From an uncultured Lachnospiraceae bacterium (GTDB lineage: Bacteria > Bacillota > Clostridia > Lachnospirales > Lachnospiraceae), in NCBI GenBank assembly GCA_910578845.1, contig CAJTSL010000003.1, positions 80,506 through 128,551 on the forward strand: a DNA stretch of 48,046 nucleotides, in the 5' to 3' direction. The notes under the pieces are model-generated. The model had not been told where the DNA came from. It ran no database searches and worked only from the letters and a program-made list of their open reading frames with translations. Below are positions 17,305-25,248 of the stretch, piece by piece; positions within the stretch are counted from its first letter, which is position 1, and every line of letters starts with the position of its first letter. The translations under genes and the position numbers were made by a program.

Positions 17305-17368
17305 AGCAAGATGATATGTTAGTAAGATGATATGTTAGTAAGATGATATGTTAGTAAGATGATATGAT
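17305..17368 (+). repeat. Four tandem 16-bp units after pnp
   Basis: The unit AGTAAGATGATATGTT is repeated four times in direct contact (17305, 17321, 17337 and 17353), the first with one and the last with one changed base. A further degenerate copy may lie at 17291. It is non-coding and sits between the pnp stop codon and the terminator, so it will be in the 3' untranslated RNA of pnp. Confidence 0.92.
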
Positions 17369-17400
17369 AAAAGAGTTGGCAAGATTGCCAACTCTTTTTT
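17369..17400 (+). terminator. Terminator of pnp
   Basis: AAAAGAGTTGGCA pairs with TGCCAACTCTTTT around loop AGAT, with T continuing to 17400. The A-rich 5' side would also let it work for the converging grcA gene. Confidence 0.9.
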
Positions 17401-17438
17401 ATCGATCAGATCTATACAGGTATATGCAGATCTATGCT

Positions 17439-17684
17439 TTATACGCTTTCATGGAAAGTACGGCTGATAACGTCTGCCTGCTGTTCCGGAGTCAATTTGA
17501 TGAAGTTTACTGCATACCCGGATACACGGATTGTGAGCTGCGGATAGTTCTCAGGATGTTTCTGTGCATCTAAGAGCATATCGCGGTTCAATACGTTGAC
17601 ATTCAAATGATGTCCTCCCTTTGTTGCATAACCATCCAATAATGATACTAAGTTGTCTACCTGTGCTGAATTGTTCTGTGCCAT
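17439..17684 (-). CDS. grcA: Free-standing glycyl-radical domain protein (GrcA/YfiD-like)
   Basis: An 81-residue protein equal to the last domain of pyruvate formate-lyase. The motif RVSGYAVNF carries the radical glycine at Gly56, and GGHHLNVNVLNRDMLLDAQ is the preceding conserved segment of pyruvate formate-lyase-like enzymes. In E. coli the 127-residue GrcA replaces the broken C-terminus of oxygen-damaged pyruvate formate-lyase and restores activity; this copy lacks the E. coli N-terminal part. The ATG at 17684 follows AGGAGGG. It is a complete short gene with its own promoter, not a 3' fragment: no other lyase sequence is nearby. The Fur-like palindrome in its leader suggests metal or oxidant control. 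Confidence 0.85.
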   Translation of the reverse strand: MAQNNSAQVDNLVSLLDGYATKGGHHLNVNVLNRDMLLDAQKHPENYPQLTIRVSGYAVNFIKLTPEQQADVISRTFHESV

Positions 17685-17705
17685 AAGTTTTCCCTCCTAT
17701 AATAT

Positions 17706-17724
17706 AAAAATGATAATCATTACT
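17706..17724. promoter_or_regulatory. Fur/PerR-like palindrome in the grcA leader
   Basis: ATGATAATCATTA (17710-17722) is identical to positions 5-17 of the classical 19-bp Fur box; the whole 19-mer agrees at 15 positions. ATGAT-A-ATCAT is a perfect palindrome. It lies between the minus-strand promoter and the ribosome binding site of grcA, where a bound repressor would block elongation. Confidence 0.5.
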
Positions 17725-17736
17725 GTTTCTATTTCT

Positions 17737-17764
17737 ATCATACCATATATTTTGCGAATGTCTA
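17737..17764 (-). promoter_or_regulatory. Promoter of grcA
   Basis: Read on the minus strand: -35 TAGACA (17764-17759), 16-bp spacer, -10 TATGAT (17742-17737). Start near 17730 would place the palindrome at about +6 to +24. Confidence 0.55.
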
Positions 17765-17985
17765 TTACTTTTATTCCTAAAATTGTATTTTATCAGATAC
17801 ATAAATAATAATGGCAAAATTTTACAACGGATCATGCTGCTAGATTATGTTGCCAGATCGCGCCAATGCAAATAAATAATGCTTTTATGCGGCATATATG
17901 ATACAATAGACGCAGGCTTGGTACTATAATAAGCCGTAAATGACATAGTTTGGAGCCCGTCCGGTGCGGGCGGATAGGAGTGTGG

Positions 17986-18540
17986 ATGAAATATCTGATA
18001 GTTGTGGATATGCAGAACGATTTTATTACTGGAAGCCTTGGCACGAAAGAGGCGGAAGCGATTTTACCTAAAGTGATCGAAAAAACGCGTAATTATGACG
18101 GAGAAATTATTTTCACAAGAGATACGCACACCGAGGCGTATCTGCAAACACAGGAAGGGAAGAACCTTCCGGTGAATCATTGCCTGTTAGGGGACGAAGG
18201 GTGGCATCTGGAAAATGGATTACAGGATCTCATAGAAGAAGCTGGCAGGACGGTCAAGATTTATGATAAGCCGACATTTGGCAGCGTAGAGCTGGCTGCG
18301 GATCTGGCGCGTGCAAATGAAAAAGAAGCGATTACGGAAATTGAGTTATGCGGGCTATGTACGGATATTTGTGTCATTTCCAATGCGCTCTTATGTAAGG
18401 CGTTCCTGCCGGAAGTGCCAATCTATGTTGATGCGTCCTGCTGTGCAGGTGTGACGCCCAAGAGCCATGCAAATGCGTTAGAGGCGATGAAGATGTGCCA
18501 GATTTATATCAAGGACGAAGAGGGGAAAGAAGAGGGATGA
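17986..18540 (+). CDS. pncA: Isochorismatase-fold hydrolase, probable nicotinamidase
   Basis: A 184-residue cysteine hydrolase, most likely cleaving nicotinamide to nicotinate and ammonia for NAD salvage. The expected catalytic residues are visible: Asp9 in VVDMQNDF and Cys in CGLCTDICVISNAL near residue 124. ATG 17986 lies five bases after AGGAG; 12 extra upstream codons are open but lack a site. The strongest functional evidence is the neighbour: the stop codon overlaps the start of nicotinate phosphoribosyltransferase (ATGA), which uses the product. A small hairpin, GCCCG-N7-CGGGC (17955-17971), stands just before the ribosome binding site and could regulate translation. Confidence 0.85.
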   Translation: MKYLIVVDMQNDFITGSLGTKEAEAILPKVIEKTRNYDGEIIFTRDTHTEAYLQTQEGKNLPVNHCLLGDEGWHLENGLQDLIEEAGRTVKIYDKPTFGSVELAADLARANEKEAITEIELCGLCTDICVISNALLCKAFLPEVPIYVDASCCAGVTPKSHANALEAMKMCQIYIKDEEGKEEG

Positions 18541-19991
18541 GCACACAGTTTAACGAAAGAAATATTTCCATGGTCATGGATATGTATGAGCTGACAATGG
18601 CAAATGGATATTTCCGTGAGGAGTATCAGGACACATTAGCGGTTTTTGACGTATTTTACAGGAATAATCCTGACAATGCGGGCTATGCCATTTTCGCCGG
18701 GTTAGAGCAAGTGGTGGAATATATACAGAACCTTCATTTTAGCGAAGAGGATGTGGAATATCTCCGGTCTCAGAATCTGTTTTCGGAAGCATTCCTGCAA
18801 TACTTATTAGCTTTCAAATTCAGGGGCGACATTTACGCAATGCCGGAAGGTACGGTCATGTATCCGAATGAGCCGATTATGACAGTTGTGGCGCCGCTAA
18901 TTGACGCCCAGCTCATTGAGACCACGATTTTGCTGGAAATCAACCATCAGTCGCTGATCGCGACGAAGACAAACCGTATCGTCCAGGCGGCAGGCAAAAA
19001 GCCAGTATCTGATTTCGGGGCCAGAAGGGCACATAATGTCGATGCGGCTGTTTATGGGGCGCGGGCGGCATATATAGGCGGCGCCGCTTCAACGGCGACA
19101 GTCCTTGCCGGGAAGATGTTTGGCATCCCTATTTCAGGTACGATGGCGCATAGCTGGGTCATGACTTTTGAGAGTGAGTTTGATGCTTTCAAGACATACG
19201 CAGAGACTTACCCGGATGCAGCGCTCTTATTGGTTGATACGTATGATGTCCTCAAAAGTGGTGTGCCCAATGCCATTCGCGTAGCCAAAGAGATTTTAGA
19301 ACCGATGGGCAAGAGATTGAAAGGCATCCGTTTAGATTCAGGGGACCTTGCTTATTTATCCAAAGAAGCAAGGAAGCTTTTAGATGCGGAAGGATTAGAA
19401 GACTGTATCATTGTAGCGTCTAACAGCTTGGATGAATATACCATTACGTCTTTAGGCAGGCAGGGGGCTATGTTAGATAGCTATGGCGTCGGTGAGCGGC
19501 TGATCACTTCCTATTCCTCGCCAGTGTTTGGCGCTGTGTACAAAATGGTAGCGATCCAAAAGGACGGCGGTTTTGTGCCGAAGATCAAAGTATCCGAGAC
19601 GATAGAGAAAATTACCAATCCGGGCATGAAGGAAATCTACCGGGTATATGATGCAGAGGGAAAAGCGGTTGCGGATTATCTGACGCTCAAAGAGGAAAAA
19701 ATCGTTGACGGAGAGTCCATACGCTATATTGACCCACTCAAATATTGGAAGAACAGAAGTTTCGTAAACTGTACGTTTAAGCCGTTGCAGAAACAGATCT
19801 TCCGGAATGGCGAGCTTGTCTATGACCTGCCACCGTTAGAGGAGATTAAAGCCTATGTGAGAGCGCAGCTTACCAATGAGATATGGGAAGAAGAACAGCG
19901 GTTTGAGAATTCCCATACTCATTACCTGGATATGAGCCCGGCTATGTTTGAGCTTAAAATGGGCCTGCTGCATGAAGCGAACAAAGATTGA
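18537..19991 (+). CDS. pncB: Nicotinate phosphoribosyltransferase
   Basis: Converts nicotinate and PRPP to nicotinate mononucleotide with ATP, the second step of the Preiss-Handler route. The 484-residue protein begins with the family signature MDMYELTMANGYF and contains KPVSDFGARRAHN near 156, the active-site GTMAHSWVM near 200 and GIRLDSGDL near 262. I chose ATG 18537, which overlaps the preceding stop codon by four bases; the open frame extends to 18495 only inside the nicotinamidase gene. No terminator is evident after it. Confidence 0.95.
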   Translation: MSTQFNERNISMVMDMYELTMANGYFREEYQDTLAVFDVFYRNNPDNAGYAIFAGLEQVVEYIQNLHFSEEDVEYLRSQNLFSEAFLQYLLAFKFRGDIYAMPEGTVMYPNEPIMTVVAPLIDAQLIETTILLEINHQSLIATKTNRIVQAAGKKPVSDFGARRAHNVDAAVYGARAAYIGGAASTATVLAGKMFGIPISGTMAHSWVMTFESEFDAFKTYAETYPDAALLLVDTYDVLKSGVPNAIRVAKEILEPMGKRLKGIRLDSGDLAYLSKEARKLLDAEGLEDCIIVASNSLDEYTITSLGRQGAMLDSYGVGERLITSYSSPVFGAVYKMVAIQKDGGFVPKIKVSETIEKITNPGMKEIYRVYDAEGKAVADYLTLKEEKIVDGESIRYIDPLKYWKNRSFVNCTFKPLQKQIFRNGELVYDLPPLEEIKAYVRAQLTNEIWEEEQRFENSHTHYLDMSPAMFELKMGLLHEANKD

Positions 19992-20104
19992 CATTTACCA
20001 AAACTATGAAAAAACTATGAAATAAACGGAGAAGTAATTGACAAAAGGAAGTGGTTTGCGGTATCGTGAAACAGGTAACTGTTATGGAAGGATAAGATGG
20101 AGTA

Positions 20105-20722
20105 ATGAGTTTAGAAGCAGAAATTACACAGGAAGAGTATGATAGCCTGATCAAGCCTTATTCGGAAGCGCTGACGATCATCCAGATCCGGCTAAACAGC
20201 TTGAATACGGAGTATAGAAGCCGGAGCCGCGAATATCCGATACATAATATCCAACAAAGGATTAAGAGCAAAAGCAGTATCATAAAGAAACTTGAGAAGA
20301 AGAACATACCGGTATCTGCTGGCAGCGCGCGGGATGAGCTTACCGATATTGCCGGGATCAGGGTCATATGTTATTTTGAAGACGATATATATAGTGTCGT
20401 GTCTGCGATCCGAAAGCAGAGCGGCATCCTGATCATCAGAGAAAGGGATTATGTCAAGAATCCGAAAGCAAACGGCTACAAAAGCTATCATATCGTAGTA
20501 GGCGTACCGGTCTATACATTAGAAGAGACGCAGTATTATCCAGTAGAGGTGCAGATTAGGACGATCTCTATGGATTTCTGGGCGAGCATGGAACATCGGA
20601 TCTGTTATAAGAACGGGCGCAACCGGGAAGTTTCGGATGAGACGAGAGAGATTTTGAAAAGCTTTGCAGATGAGCTGAAAAAGATAGAGATCAGCATGTG
20701 CGAAGAAAGTATGAAAACATAA
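20105..20722 (+). CDS. Small alarmone synthetase (RelQ/RelP-type (p)ppGpp synthetase)
   Basis: A 205-residue single-domain synthetase of the RelA/SpoT nucleotidyltransferase family, which makes (p)ppGpp from ATP and GTP or GDP. It lacks the hydrolase, TGS and ACT domains of the long Rel protein. Motifs are DIAGIRVICYFEDDIY near 79-94, KANGYKSYHIVV near 122 and VEVQIRTISMDFWASMEH near 147. Length fits RelQ/RelP. TTGACA at 20038 with TATCGT 18 bp later is a possible weak promoter. Small synthetases usually respond to cell-wall stress or growth phase by transcription; whether this one does cannot be seen here. Confidence 0.88.
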   Translation: MSLEAEITQEEYDSLIKPYSEALTIIQIRLNSLNTEYRSRSREYPIHNIQQRIKSKSSIIKKLEKKNIPVSAGSARDELTDIAGIRVICYFEDDIYSVVSAIRKQSGILIIRERDYVKNPKANGYKSYHIVVGVPVYTLEETQYYPVEVQIRTISMDFWASMEHRICYKNGRNREVSDETREILKSFADELKKIEISMCEESMKT

Positions 20723-20754
20723 GTCCTGCCCCATAAAGGGCAGGATTTATGTTT
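20717..20754 (+). terminator. Terminator of the alarmone synthetase gene
   Basis: A 15-bp stem of ATAAGTCCTGCCC type with loop CATAAA overlaps the stop codon; its far arm runs GGGCAGGATTTATG and ends in TTT. The symmetric A and T flanks may let it work in both directions, facing the converging pyrI. Confidence 0.8.
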
Positions 20755-20784
20755 CCCAGGCAATCGTCATATTCCCGGGAATTG

Positions 20785-21216
20785 CTATAATCTCTCGTTA
20801 TATTTCTCTTCGCAATATTTGCAGCGGTAGATTTCTGCTTTTTCATCGGCGAGAAAGAAGATATGGGGAAGCCCTTGTTCGATGGATGTGATACAACGGG
20901 GATTTTTACATTTGATGATATTCTTGATCTCCTTTGGGAGTGTCAGTTCTTTTTTATCCACCAATTTGCCGTCTTGAATGACGTTTACGGTAATATTATG
21001 GTCTATGAAAGCGAGAACGTCCAAATCCAGTGTATTGATGTCGCATTCTACTTTCAGGATGTCTTTCTTTCCCATTTTATTGCTGCGTGCATTTTTGATA
21101 ATGGCAACCATGCAGTCTAGCTTATCGAGCTGCAAATGGTGATAGATGGATAGGCTTTTTCCGGCGGGGATATGGTCGAGGACATAGCCTTCTTCAATTT
21201 TTCCAACATTTAACAT
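20785..21216 (-). CDS. pyrI: Aspartate carbamoyltransferase regulatory chain
   Basis: PyrI (143 residues) binds nucleotides (CTP/ATP in the E. coli enzyme) and a structural zinc, and transmits allosteric control to PyrB. The four zinc ligands are visible in the C-terminal domain: CKNPRC and CKYC. The N-terminal allosteric domain contains GKSLSIYHHLQL and KNARSNKMGKKDILKVE. It follows pyrB by 58 bp on the same strand, so an ATCase of class B type with regulatory subunit is expected. Confidence 0.94.
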   Translation of the reverse strand: MLNVGKIEEGYVLDHIPAGKSLSIYHHLQLDKLDCMVAIIKNARSNKMGKKDILKVECDINTLDLDVLAFIDHNITVNVIQDGKLVDKKELTLPKEIKNIIKCKNPRCITSIEQGLPHIFFLADEKAEIYRCKYCEEKYNERL

Positions 21217-21274
21217 AGTAGTATAAGCTCCTTTTCTTGGTCATGTGCCAGTGATATGGCAATTTAGTATATCC

Positions 21275-22186
21275 TTAGGCAAGTCCTAGCAGTGTCAGTA
21301 TTAATGCCATCCGGACATAGACGCCGTACTGGACTTGCTTGAAGTAAATGGCTCTTTCGTCGTCATCCACTTCCACCGAGATCTCGTTGACACGGGGCAG
21401 CGGGTGTAGGATGAGCATATCGTCTTTGGCGAGCGACATTTTCTCTTTATTCAGAATATAGAAATCTTTCAGGCGCACATATTCTTCTTCATTGAAGAAC
21501 CGTTCTCTTTGTACGCGGGTCATATACAGCATGTCCAGATCAGCCATGCATTCTTCTAAGCGGATGACCTCCTGGTAACGGATGCCGCGTTCGCCTAGCA
21601 TATCTGTAATATAATCCGGCACTTTCAATTCCGGTGGGGAGATGAAGACAAAATGGATATCCGGATAGCGTACTAAGGCATTGATCAGGGAGTGTACGGT
21701 CCTGCCAAACTTAAGATCGCCGCATAGGCCGATTGTAAAATGAGTGAGCCTTCCTTTTAAGGAGCGGATAGTCAACAAGTCCGTTAAAGTCTGGGTTGGA
21801 TGTTGATGCCCTCCGTCACCGGCATTGATAACAGGAATAGAGGATTTGCTTGCCGCGACCATGGGAGCGCCTTCTTTGGGATGGCGCATGGCACAGATGT
21901 CCGCGAAGCAGGAAATGACCCGGATGGTATCGGAAACGCTCTCGCCCTTCGAAGCGGAGGAAGAGGCAGCATCTGAAAATCCGAGGACTTGTCCCCCAAG
22001 GCTAAGCATAGCGGATTCAAAGCTCAGCCTTGTGCGCGTGCTTGGCTCATAAAAACAGGTAGCCAATTTCTTGCCTTCACAGGCGTGTGCATATTTACCG
22101 GGATTTTTTTCAATATCATTCGCAAGGTCAAATAGGGCGTCTAGCTCTTCAACCGTAAAATCCAGAGGGTTCATTAAATGTCTCAT
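21275..22186 (-). CDS. pyrB: Aspartate carbamoyltransferase catalytic chain
   Basis: Condenses carbamoyl phosphate and aspartate to carbamoyl aspartate, the committed step of pyrimidine synthesis. The 303-residue protein has FYEPSTRTRLSFESA near 46-60 (carbamoyl-phosphate loop STRTR), DGGHQHPTQTLTDL near 122 and LHPLPRVNEI near 260. ATG 22186 follows AGGAG by 11 bases; a second in-frame ATG lies at 22174. It is first in pyrB-pyrI. The 86-bp gap from the nitroreductase holds a terminator hairpin but no clear promoter. Confidence 0.96.
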   Translation of the reverse strand: MRHLMNPLDFTVEELDALFDLANDIEKNPGKYAHACEGKKLATCFYEPSTRTRLSFESAMLSLGGQVLGFSDAASSSASKGESVSDTIRVISCFADICAMRHPKEGAPMVAASKSSIPVINAGDGGHQHPTQTLTDLLTIRSLKGRLTHFTIGLCGDLKFGRTVHSLINALVRYPDIHFVFISPPELKVPDYITDMLGERGIRYQEVIRLEECMADLDMLYMTRVQRERFFNEEEYVRLKDFYILNKEKMSLAKDDMLILHPLPRVNEISVEVDDDERAIYFKQVQYGVYVRMALILTLLGLA

Positions 22187-22231
22187 GTAAGCTAATTCTC
22201 CTTTTTTGATGTAAATTTTAGATTCTTATGC

Positions 22232-22268
22232 TCAAAAAAATAGAAGAGAAAATATCCCTTCTATTTTC
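22232..22268 (-). terminator. Terminator between the nitroreductase and pyrB
   Basis: On the minus strand AAAATAGAAG pairs with CTTCTATTTT around an 11-nt loop, followed by seven T residues. Since it sits directly in front of pyrB, it could also act as an attenuator for that gene, but I see no alternative antiterminator arm. Confidence 0.8.
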
Positions 22269-22272
22269 ATGG

Positions 22273-22815
22273 TCATGATTGAAAAGATAATAAATCATCT
22301 ACAGTTTTTCTCTTAGGCGCAACAGGTGCTTCATCTGGATAGCCAATAGGGATCAAAGCAACAAGTTCTCTGTCTTCCGGAATCTGTAGAAGAGACTCGA
22401 TGACAGACTGGTCAAAAATGCCTAGTATAACAGAGCCTATGCCTTTTTCATGGGCAGCCAGACAAAAAGACTGGGATGCAATGCCAGCATCAAACATCTG
22501 CCATGTATCCTTACGGGGCGTAGTATAAGAGCCGTCTCTTTCATAACCGCATCTGTTCTTGATGACAGTAATGGCAATTAACATCGGCGCGTTGTCGATA
22601 ATGTTACCGTTGTTCGGAAACTGTGTGGTCCCTTCTTTGGCAATTTTATCTTTTAATGCTCCTTCTATGGCAATATATCTGGTAATCTGCGTATTCTTCC
22701 AACTAGGGGAAAAGGACGCTGTTTCTATGATTTCGGATAGTAATCCATGCTCGATCTTATTGGGTTTGAACTTCCGGATGCTTCTGCGTTCTTTGATACA
22801 TTCCTGTGCTGTCAT
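22273..22815 (-). CDS. Nitroreductase-family flavoprotein
   Basis: A 180-residue FMN-dependent NAD(P)H oxidoreductase. The N-terminal ERRSIRKFKP is the FMN phosphate-binding motif, followed by SPSWKNTQ near 37. The C-terminal half has AAHEKGIGSVILGIFD and a late IPIGYPDEAP, both typical of the family. Substrate is unknown; members reduce nitro compounds, quinones or enoates. Start ATG 22815 follows AAGGAGG by seven bases, and a good promoter lies 70 bp upstream. It is monocistronic. Confidence 0.9.
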   Translation of the reverse strand: MTAQECIKERRSIRKFKPNKIEHGLLSEIIETASFSPSWKNTQITRYIAIEGALKDKIAKEGTTQFPNNGNIIDNAPMLIAITVIKNRCGYERDGSYTTPRKDTWQMFDAGIASQSFCLAAHEKGIGSVILGIFDQSVIESLLQIPEDRELVALIPIGYPDEAPVAPKRKTVDDLLSFQS

Positions 22816-22885
22816 AAGATACCTCCTTGTGGTGATGATTTGTTTATCATGTGACGTGTTATGTAAGACTTACAATATTTTGTAT

Positions 22886-22914
22886 ATCATACCATAAAGA
22901 GGAAGCGGTTTCAA
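22886..22914 (-). promoter_or_regulatory. Promoter of the nitroreductase gene
   Basis: Minus strand: TTGAAA (22914-22909), 17-bp spacer, TATGAT (22891-22886). Confidence 0.7.
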
Positions 22915-22945
22915 TAAGTTTATTGCCGCAGATGTTATAACGTTA

Positions 22946-22974
22946 TTGTGGATTGCCTGCTAATATGCTATATT
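22946..22974 (+). promoter_or_regulatory. Promoter of the PH-like protein gene
   Basis: TTGTGG (22946-22951), 17-bp spacer, TATATT (22969-22974). It is divergent from the nitroreductase promoter, with 31 bp between the two -35 boxes. Confidence 0.6.
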
Positions 22975-23039
22975 AATAATAAGAAGATAAAAAAAGTCAG
23001 AAAATCAAAAAATAAGCATAGAAAGGTCAGGACGGCATT

Positions 23040-23405
23040 ATGGGATATCAGGAGAGAAAAAGATGGTTGTTTTTGGGACTGCCTTTTACATTTACAAAAT
23101 ATACGGTAGAGGAAAATGTGATTACGATCAATAGTGGCTTTTTGAATACACGTGAAAATGATTGCTACATGTATAAAGTACAGGATGTTGAATTAGAGAA
23201 CAGTTTCTTAGAGCGCATCTTCGGGCTGGGCACGGTTGTCTGCTATACTGGTGATACGACGCACCCGAAGCTTCTGTTAGAGCATATTAAGAATGCGAAA
23301 GACGTGAAGAATTTTATCCTGGAAGAATCGGAAGAGGCAAGGAGAAAACGCCGTACGTTGAATACGTTGGATATTGGTTCTGTTCCTATGGACGATGCAG
23401 ACTGA
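23040..23405 (+). CDS. Bacterial PH-like domain protein (bPH2/YdbT type)
   Basis: A 121-residue protein made of one bacterial pleckstrin-homology-like domain. The pattern FTKYTVEENVITINSGFLN, then a VQDVELENSFLERIFGLGTV segment, matches the small bPH domains of the YdbS/YdbT type, which usually have membrane segments in front; none is present here. The charged C-terminus (EESEEARRKRR) is probably helical. No function can be assigned. A promoter lies upstream and a hairpin directly downstream. Confidence 0.7.
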   Translation: MGYQERKRWLFLGLPFTFTKYTVEENVITINSGFLNTRENDCYMYKVQDVELENSFLERIFGLGTVVCYTGDTTHPKLLLEHIKNAKDVKNFILEESEEARRKRRTLNTLDIGSVPMDDAD

Positions 23406-23445
23406 TGTAGCGGAGCGTTAGCGCCGCTACATTAGCGCTTTTTAA
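23406..23445. terminator. Hairpin between converging genes
   Basis: TGTAGCGG pairs with CCGCTACA (23406-23431); a T run follows on the plus strand at 23440-23443. It probably terminates the PH-like gene. The tail of the run overlaps the end of the minus-strand gene. Confidence 0.6.
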
Positions 23446-23881
23446 GCCGTTCGCTTTCTAAAAGCAGGCGTTCGAACAACAAGCCGGAAATGAACCAGTA
23501 CAAGGTATAGTCTAGACGGATCACATTAGCGATATTCCAACGGGAACGCTCATAATTCCAAGGACAGATGCCTTTCCTGCGAAGCAAGAGGCCGGATGCG
23601 AATTCACCGGAGAAAATAATGCCTGTATACACGAAGCCGCGGAATATGAAGTTTTTGCCTTTGAGCAGGCGGCTGACGGGAGCAAGGAAAGCAGCCATTC
23701 CATAAATCGGGAACATCCAGATGGATGTGATGCCAGAGAGCTTCATCTCTCGCCGGCGAAAGGAATGGAAAGCTGTGAAAATGATTTCCAAGAACCAGCC
23801 AAGCAGTCCACAGTGGATAAAATTATGGATAAAATTTTTCATATTCACAGGTTTTCCATAACAGGCATAATTATACATCAT
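23432..23881 (-). CDS. Small membrane protein, putative ABC-transporter type IV (CmpB) family
   Basis: About 149 residues with four likely membrane segments. HCGLLGWFLEIIFTA, MFPIYGMAAFLAP, FRGFVYTGIIFSGEFASGLLL and CPWNYERSRWNIANVIRLDY follow the pattern of the PF06541 family, whose real function is not known. The open frame runs on to 24136, but that part overlaps folC antisense and does not look like the family. The start is unsure: ATG 23881 has no good site, and ATG 23842 (MKNFIHNF) preceded by GGAAAA is an alternative. It is divergent from folC. Confidence 0.65.
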   Translation of the reverse strand: MMYNYACYGKPVNMKNFIHNFIHCGLLGWFLEIIFTAFHSFRRREMKLSGITSIWMFPIYGMAAFLAPVSRLLKGKNFIFRGFVYTGIIFSGEFASGLLLRRKGICPWNYERSRWNIANVIRLDYTLYWFISGLLFERLLLESERLKKR

Positions 23882-23916
23882 TGGCAATACAAAATGAAAA
23901 AAGGTACTGATCTGCG

Positions 23917-25248
23917 ATGAAATATAAAGAGGCAATGGCATATGTGGAATCCATACAACATTATGGCAGTGTGCTTGGACTTGATAATATGAAGCATTTA
24001 TGTGAGCGTCTGGGTAATCCACAGGATAAACTGAAATTCGTACATATTGCGGGGACAAATGGAAAAGGCTCCGTGTTAGCATATATCTCCACTGTTTTGC
24101 AAGCGGCAGGTTATCGTGTAGGAAGATACATTTCACCTGTTATCTTTGAATACCGGGAACGTTTTCAAATCAACGGGAAAATGATTTCCAAGATCGCTTT
24201 CGGCAAGTATATGGAACAGGTAAAAGAAGCGGCGGAGCAACTAGTGCAAGAGGGGCTGCCACATCCGACGCCTTTCGAAATGGAAACAGCGGTTTCTTTT
24301 CTGTGCTTTTTGGATAGAAAATGTGACATAGTCGTGTTAGAAACCGGCCTTGGCGGCAGCTTGGATGCGACTAATATTATTAAGACGGCGCTTTGCTGCG
24401 TCATTGCATCCATTAGTATGGATCATATGGCTGTCCTGGGGAATTCCTTAGAGCAGATTGCATGCCAGAAGGCGGGGATTATAAAAGAAGAAGTCCCGGT
24501 AGTCACTTGTAAACAGGCGCCAGAGGCAATGGAGGTCTTAAAGGATAAAACAAGCCAGATGCACTCTGCGCTGTTGCTTGCTGACGTTGCGGATGCAAGG
24601 CGGGTCAAATACGGGATAAAAAAACAGTCGTTTTCCTATAAAGGATACCGGGACCTGGAAATTACGATGGCCGGGCGATGCCAGATTGATAATGCCGTAT
24701 TGGCGTTAGAAGCCATAGAGGCTATCGGCATAATGGGATTCCCGGTGCCGGAAGGAGCGCTCAGACAGGGACTGCTCACGACAAAGTGGAGAGGCCGGTT
24801 TGAAGTAATAGGGCAAAAGCCGCTATTTGTCGTAGATGGCGCGCATAATGAAGATGCAGCGGCAAGGCTCGCGGAATCTATTAGATTCTATTTTACAAAT
24901 AAGAGAATCATATATATAATAGGAATGTTGGAAGATAAGGAATATGATAAAGTCCTAAGATTAACGTCTTCGTTTGCGGAGCATATGATTACAGTAACGC
25001 CACTGCATAATGCGAGGGCGATGGATGCATGTGAACTGGCGCGCGCCGCAGGGGCTTACCATAACAGTGTGACAGCCGCGGATAGCCTAGAAGAGGCGGT
25101 GGAGCTTTCTTATCTCTTAGCTGGGAAAGATAAAGATGCGCTTATTATCGCATTTGGCTCTCTTTCTTTTTTGGGCAGCTTGATCCATATCGTAGAACAT
25201 AGGGATACAATCAGGAGAGATTCTCATGGTAAATCAGAAGAAAATTGA
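23917..25248 (+). CDS. folC: Folylpolyglutamate / dihydrofolate synthase
   Basis: FolC adds glutamate to dihydropteroate and then to folates. The 443-residue Mur-ligase-like protein has the P-loop AGTNGKGSV near 44-52, the ETGLGGSLDATN segment near 144 and DHMAVLGNSLEQIACQKAGI near 169, the normal FolC landmarks, and the C-terminal domain with VVDGAHNEDAA near 307. It leads a run of folate genes in pathway context (folC-folE-folP-folBK), each overlapping or within 41 bp of the next. Confidence 0.95.
   Translation: MKYKEAMAYVESIQHYGSVLGLDNMKHLCERLGNPQDKLKFVHIAGTNGKGSVLAYISTVLQAAGYRVGRYISPVIFEYRERFQINGKMISKIAFGKYMEQVKEAAEQLVQEGLPHPTPFEMETAVSFLCFLDRKCDIVVLETGLGGSLDATNIIKTALCCVIASISMDHMAVLGNSLEQIACQKAGIIKEEVPVVTCKQAPEAMEVLKDKTSQMHSALLLADVADARRVKYGIKKQSFSYKGYRDLEITMAGRCQIDNAVLALEAIEAIGIMGFPVPEGALRQGLLTTKWRGRFEVIGQKPLFVVDGAHNEDAAARLAESIRFYFTNKRIIYIIGMLEDKEYDKVLRLTSSFAEHMITVTPLHNARAMDACELARAAGAYHNSVTAADSLEEAVELSYLLAGKDKDALIIAFGSLSFLGSLIHIVEHRDTIRRDSHGKSEEN

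Noticed and set aside
17439..17684. Possible 3' fragment of a full pyruvate formate-lyase gene
   Set aside because: It has its own promoter, strong ribosome site and a complete N-terminus, and no lyase sequence lies upstream on that strand.
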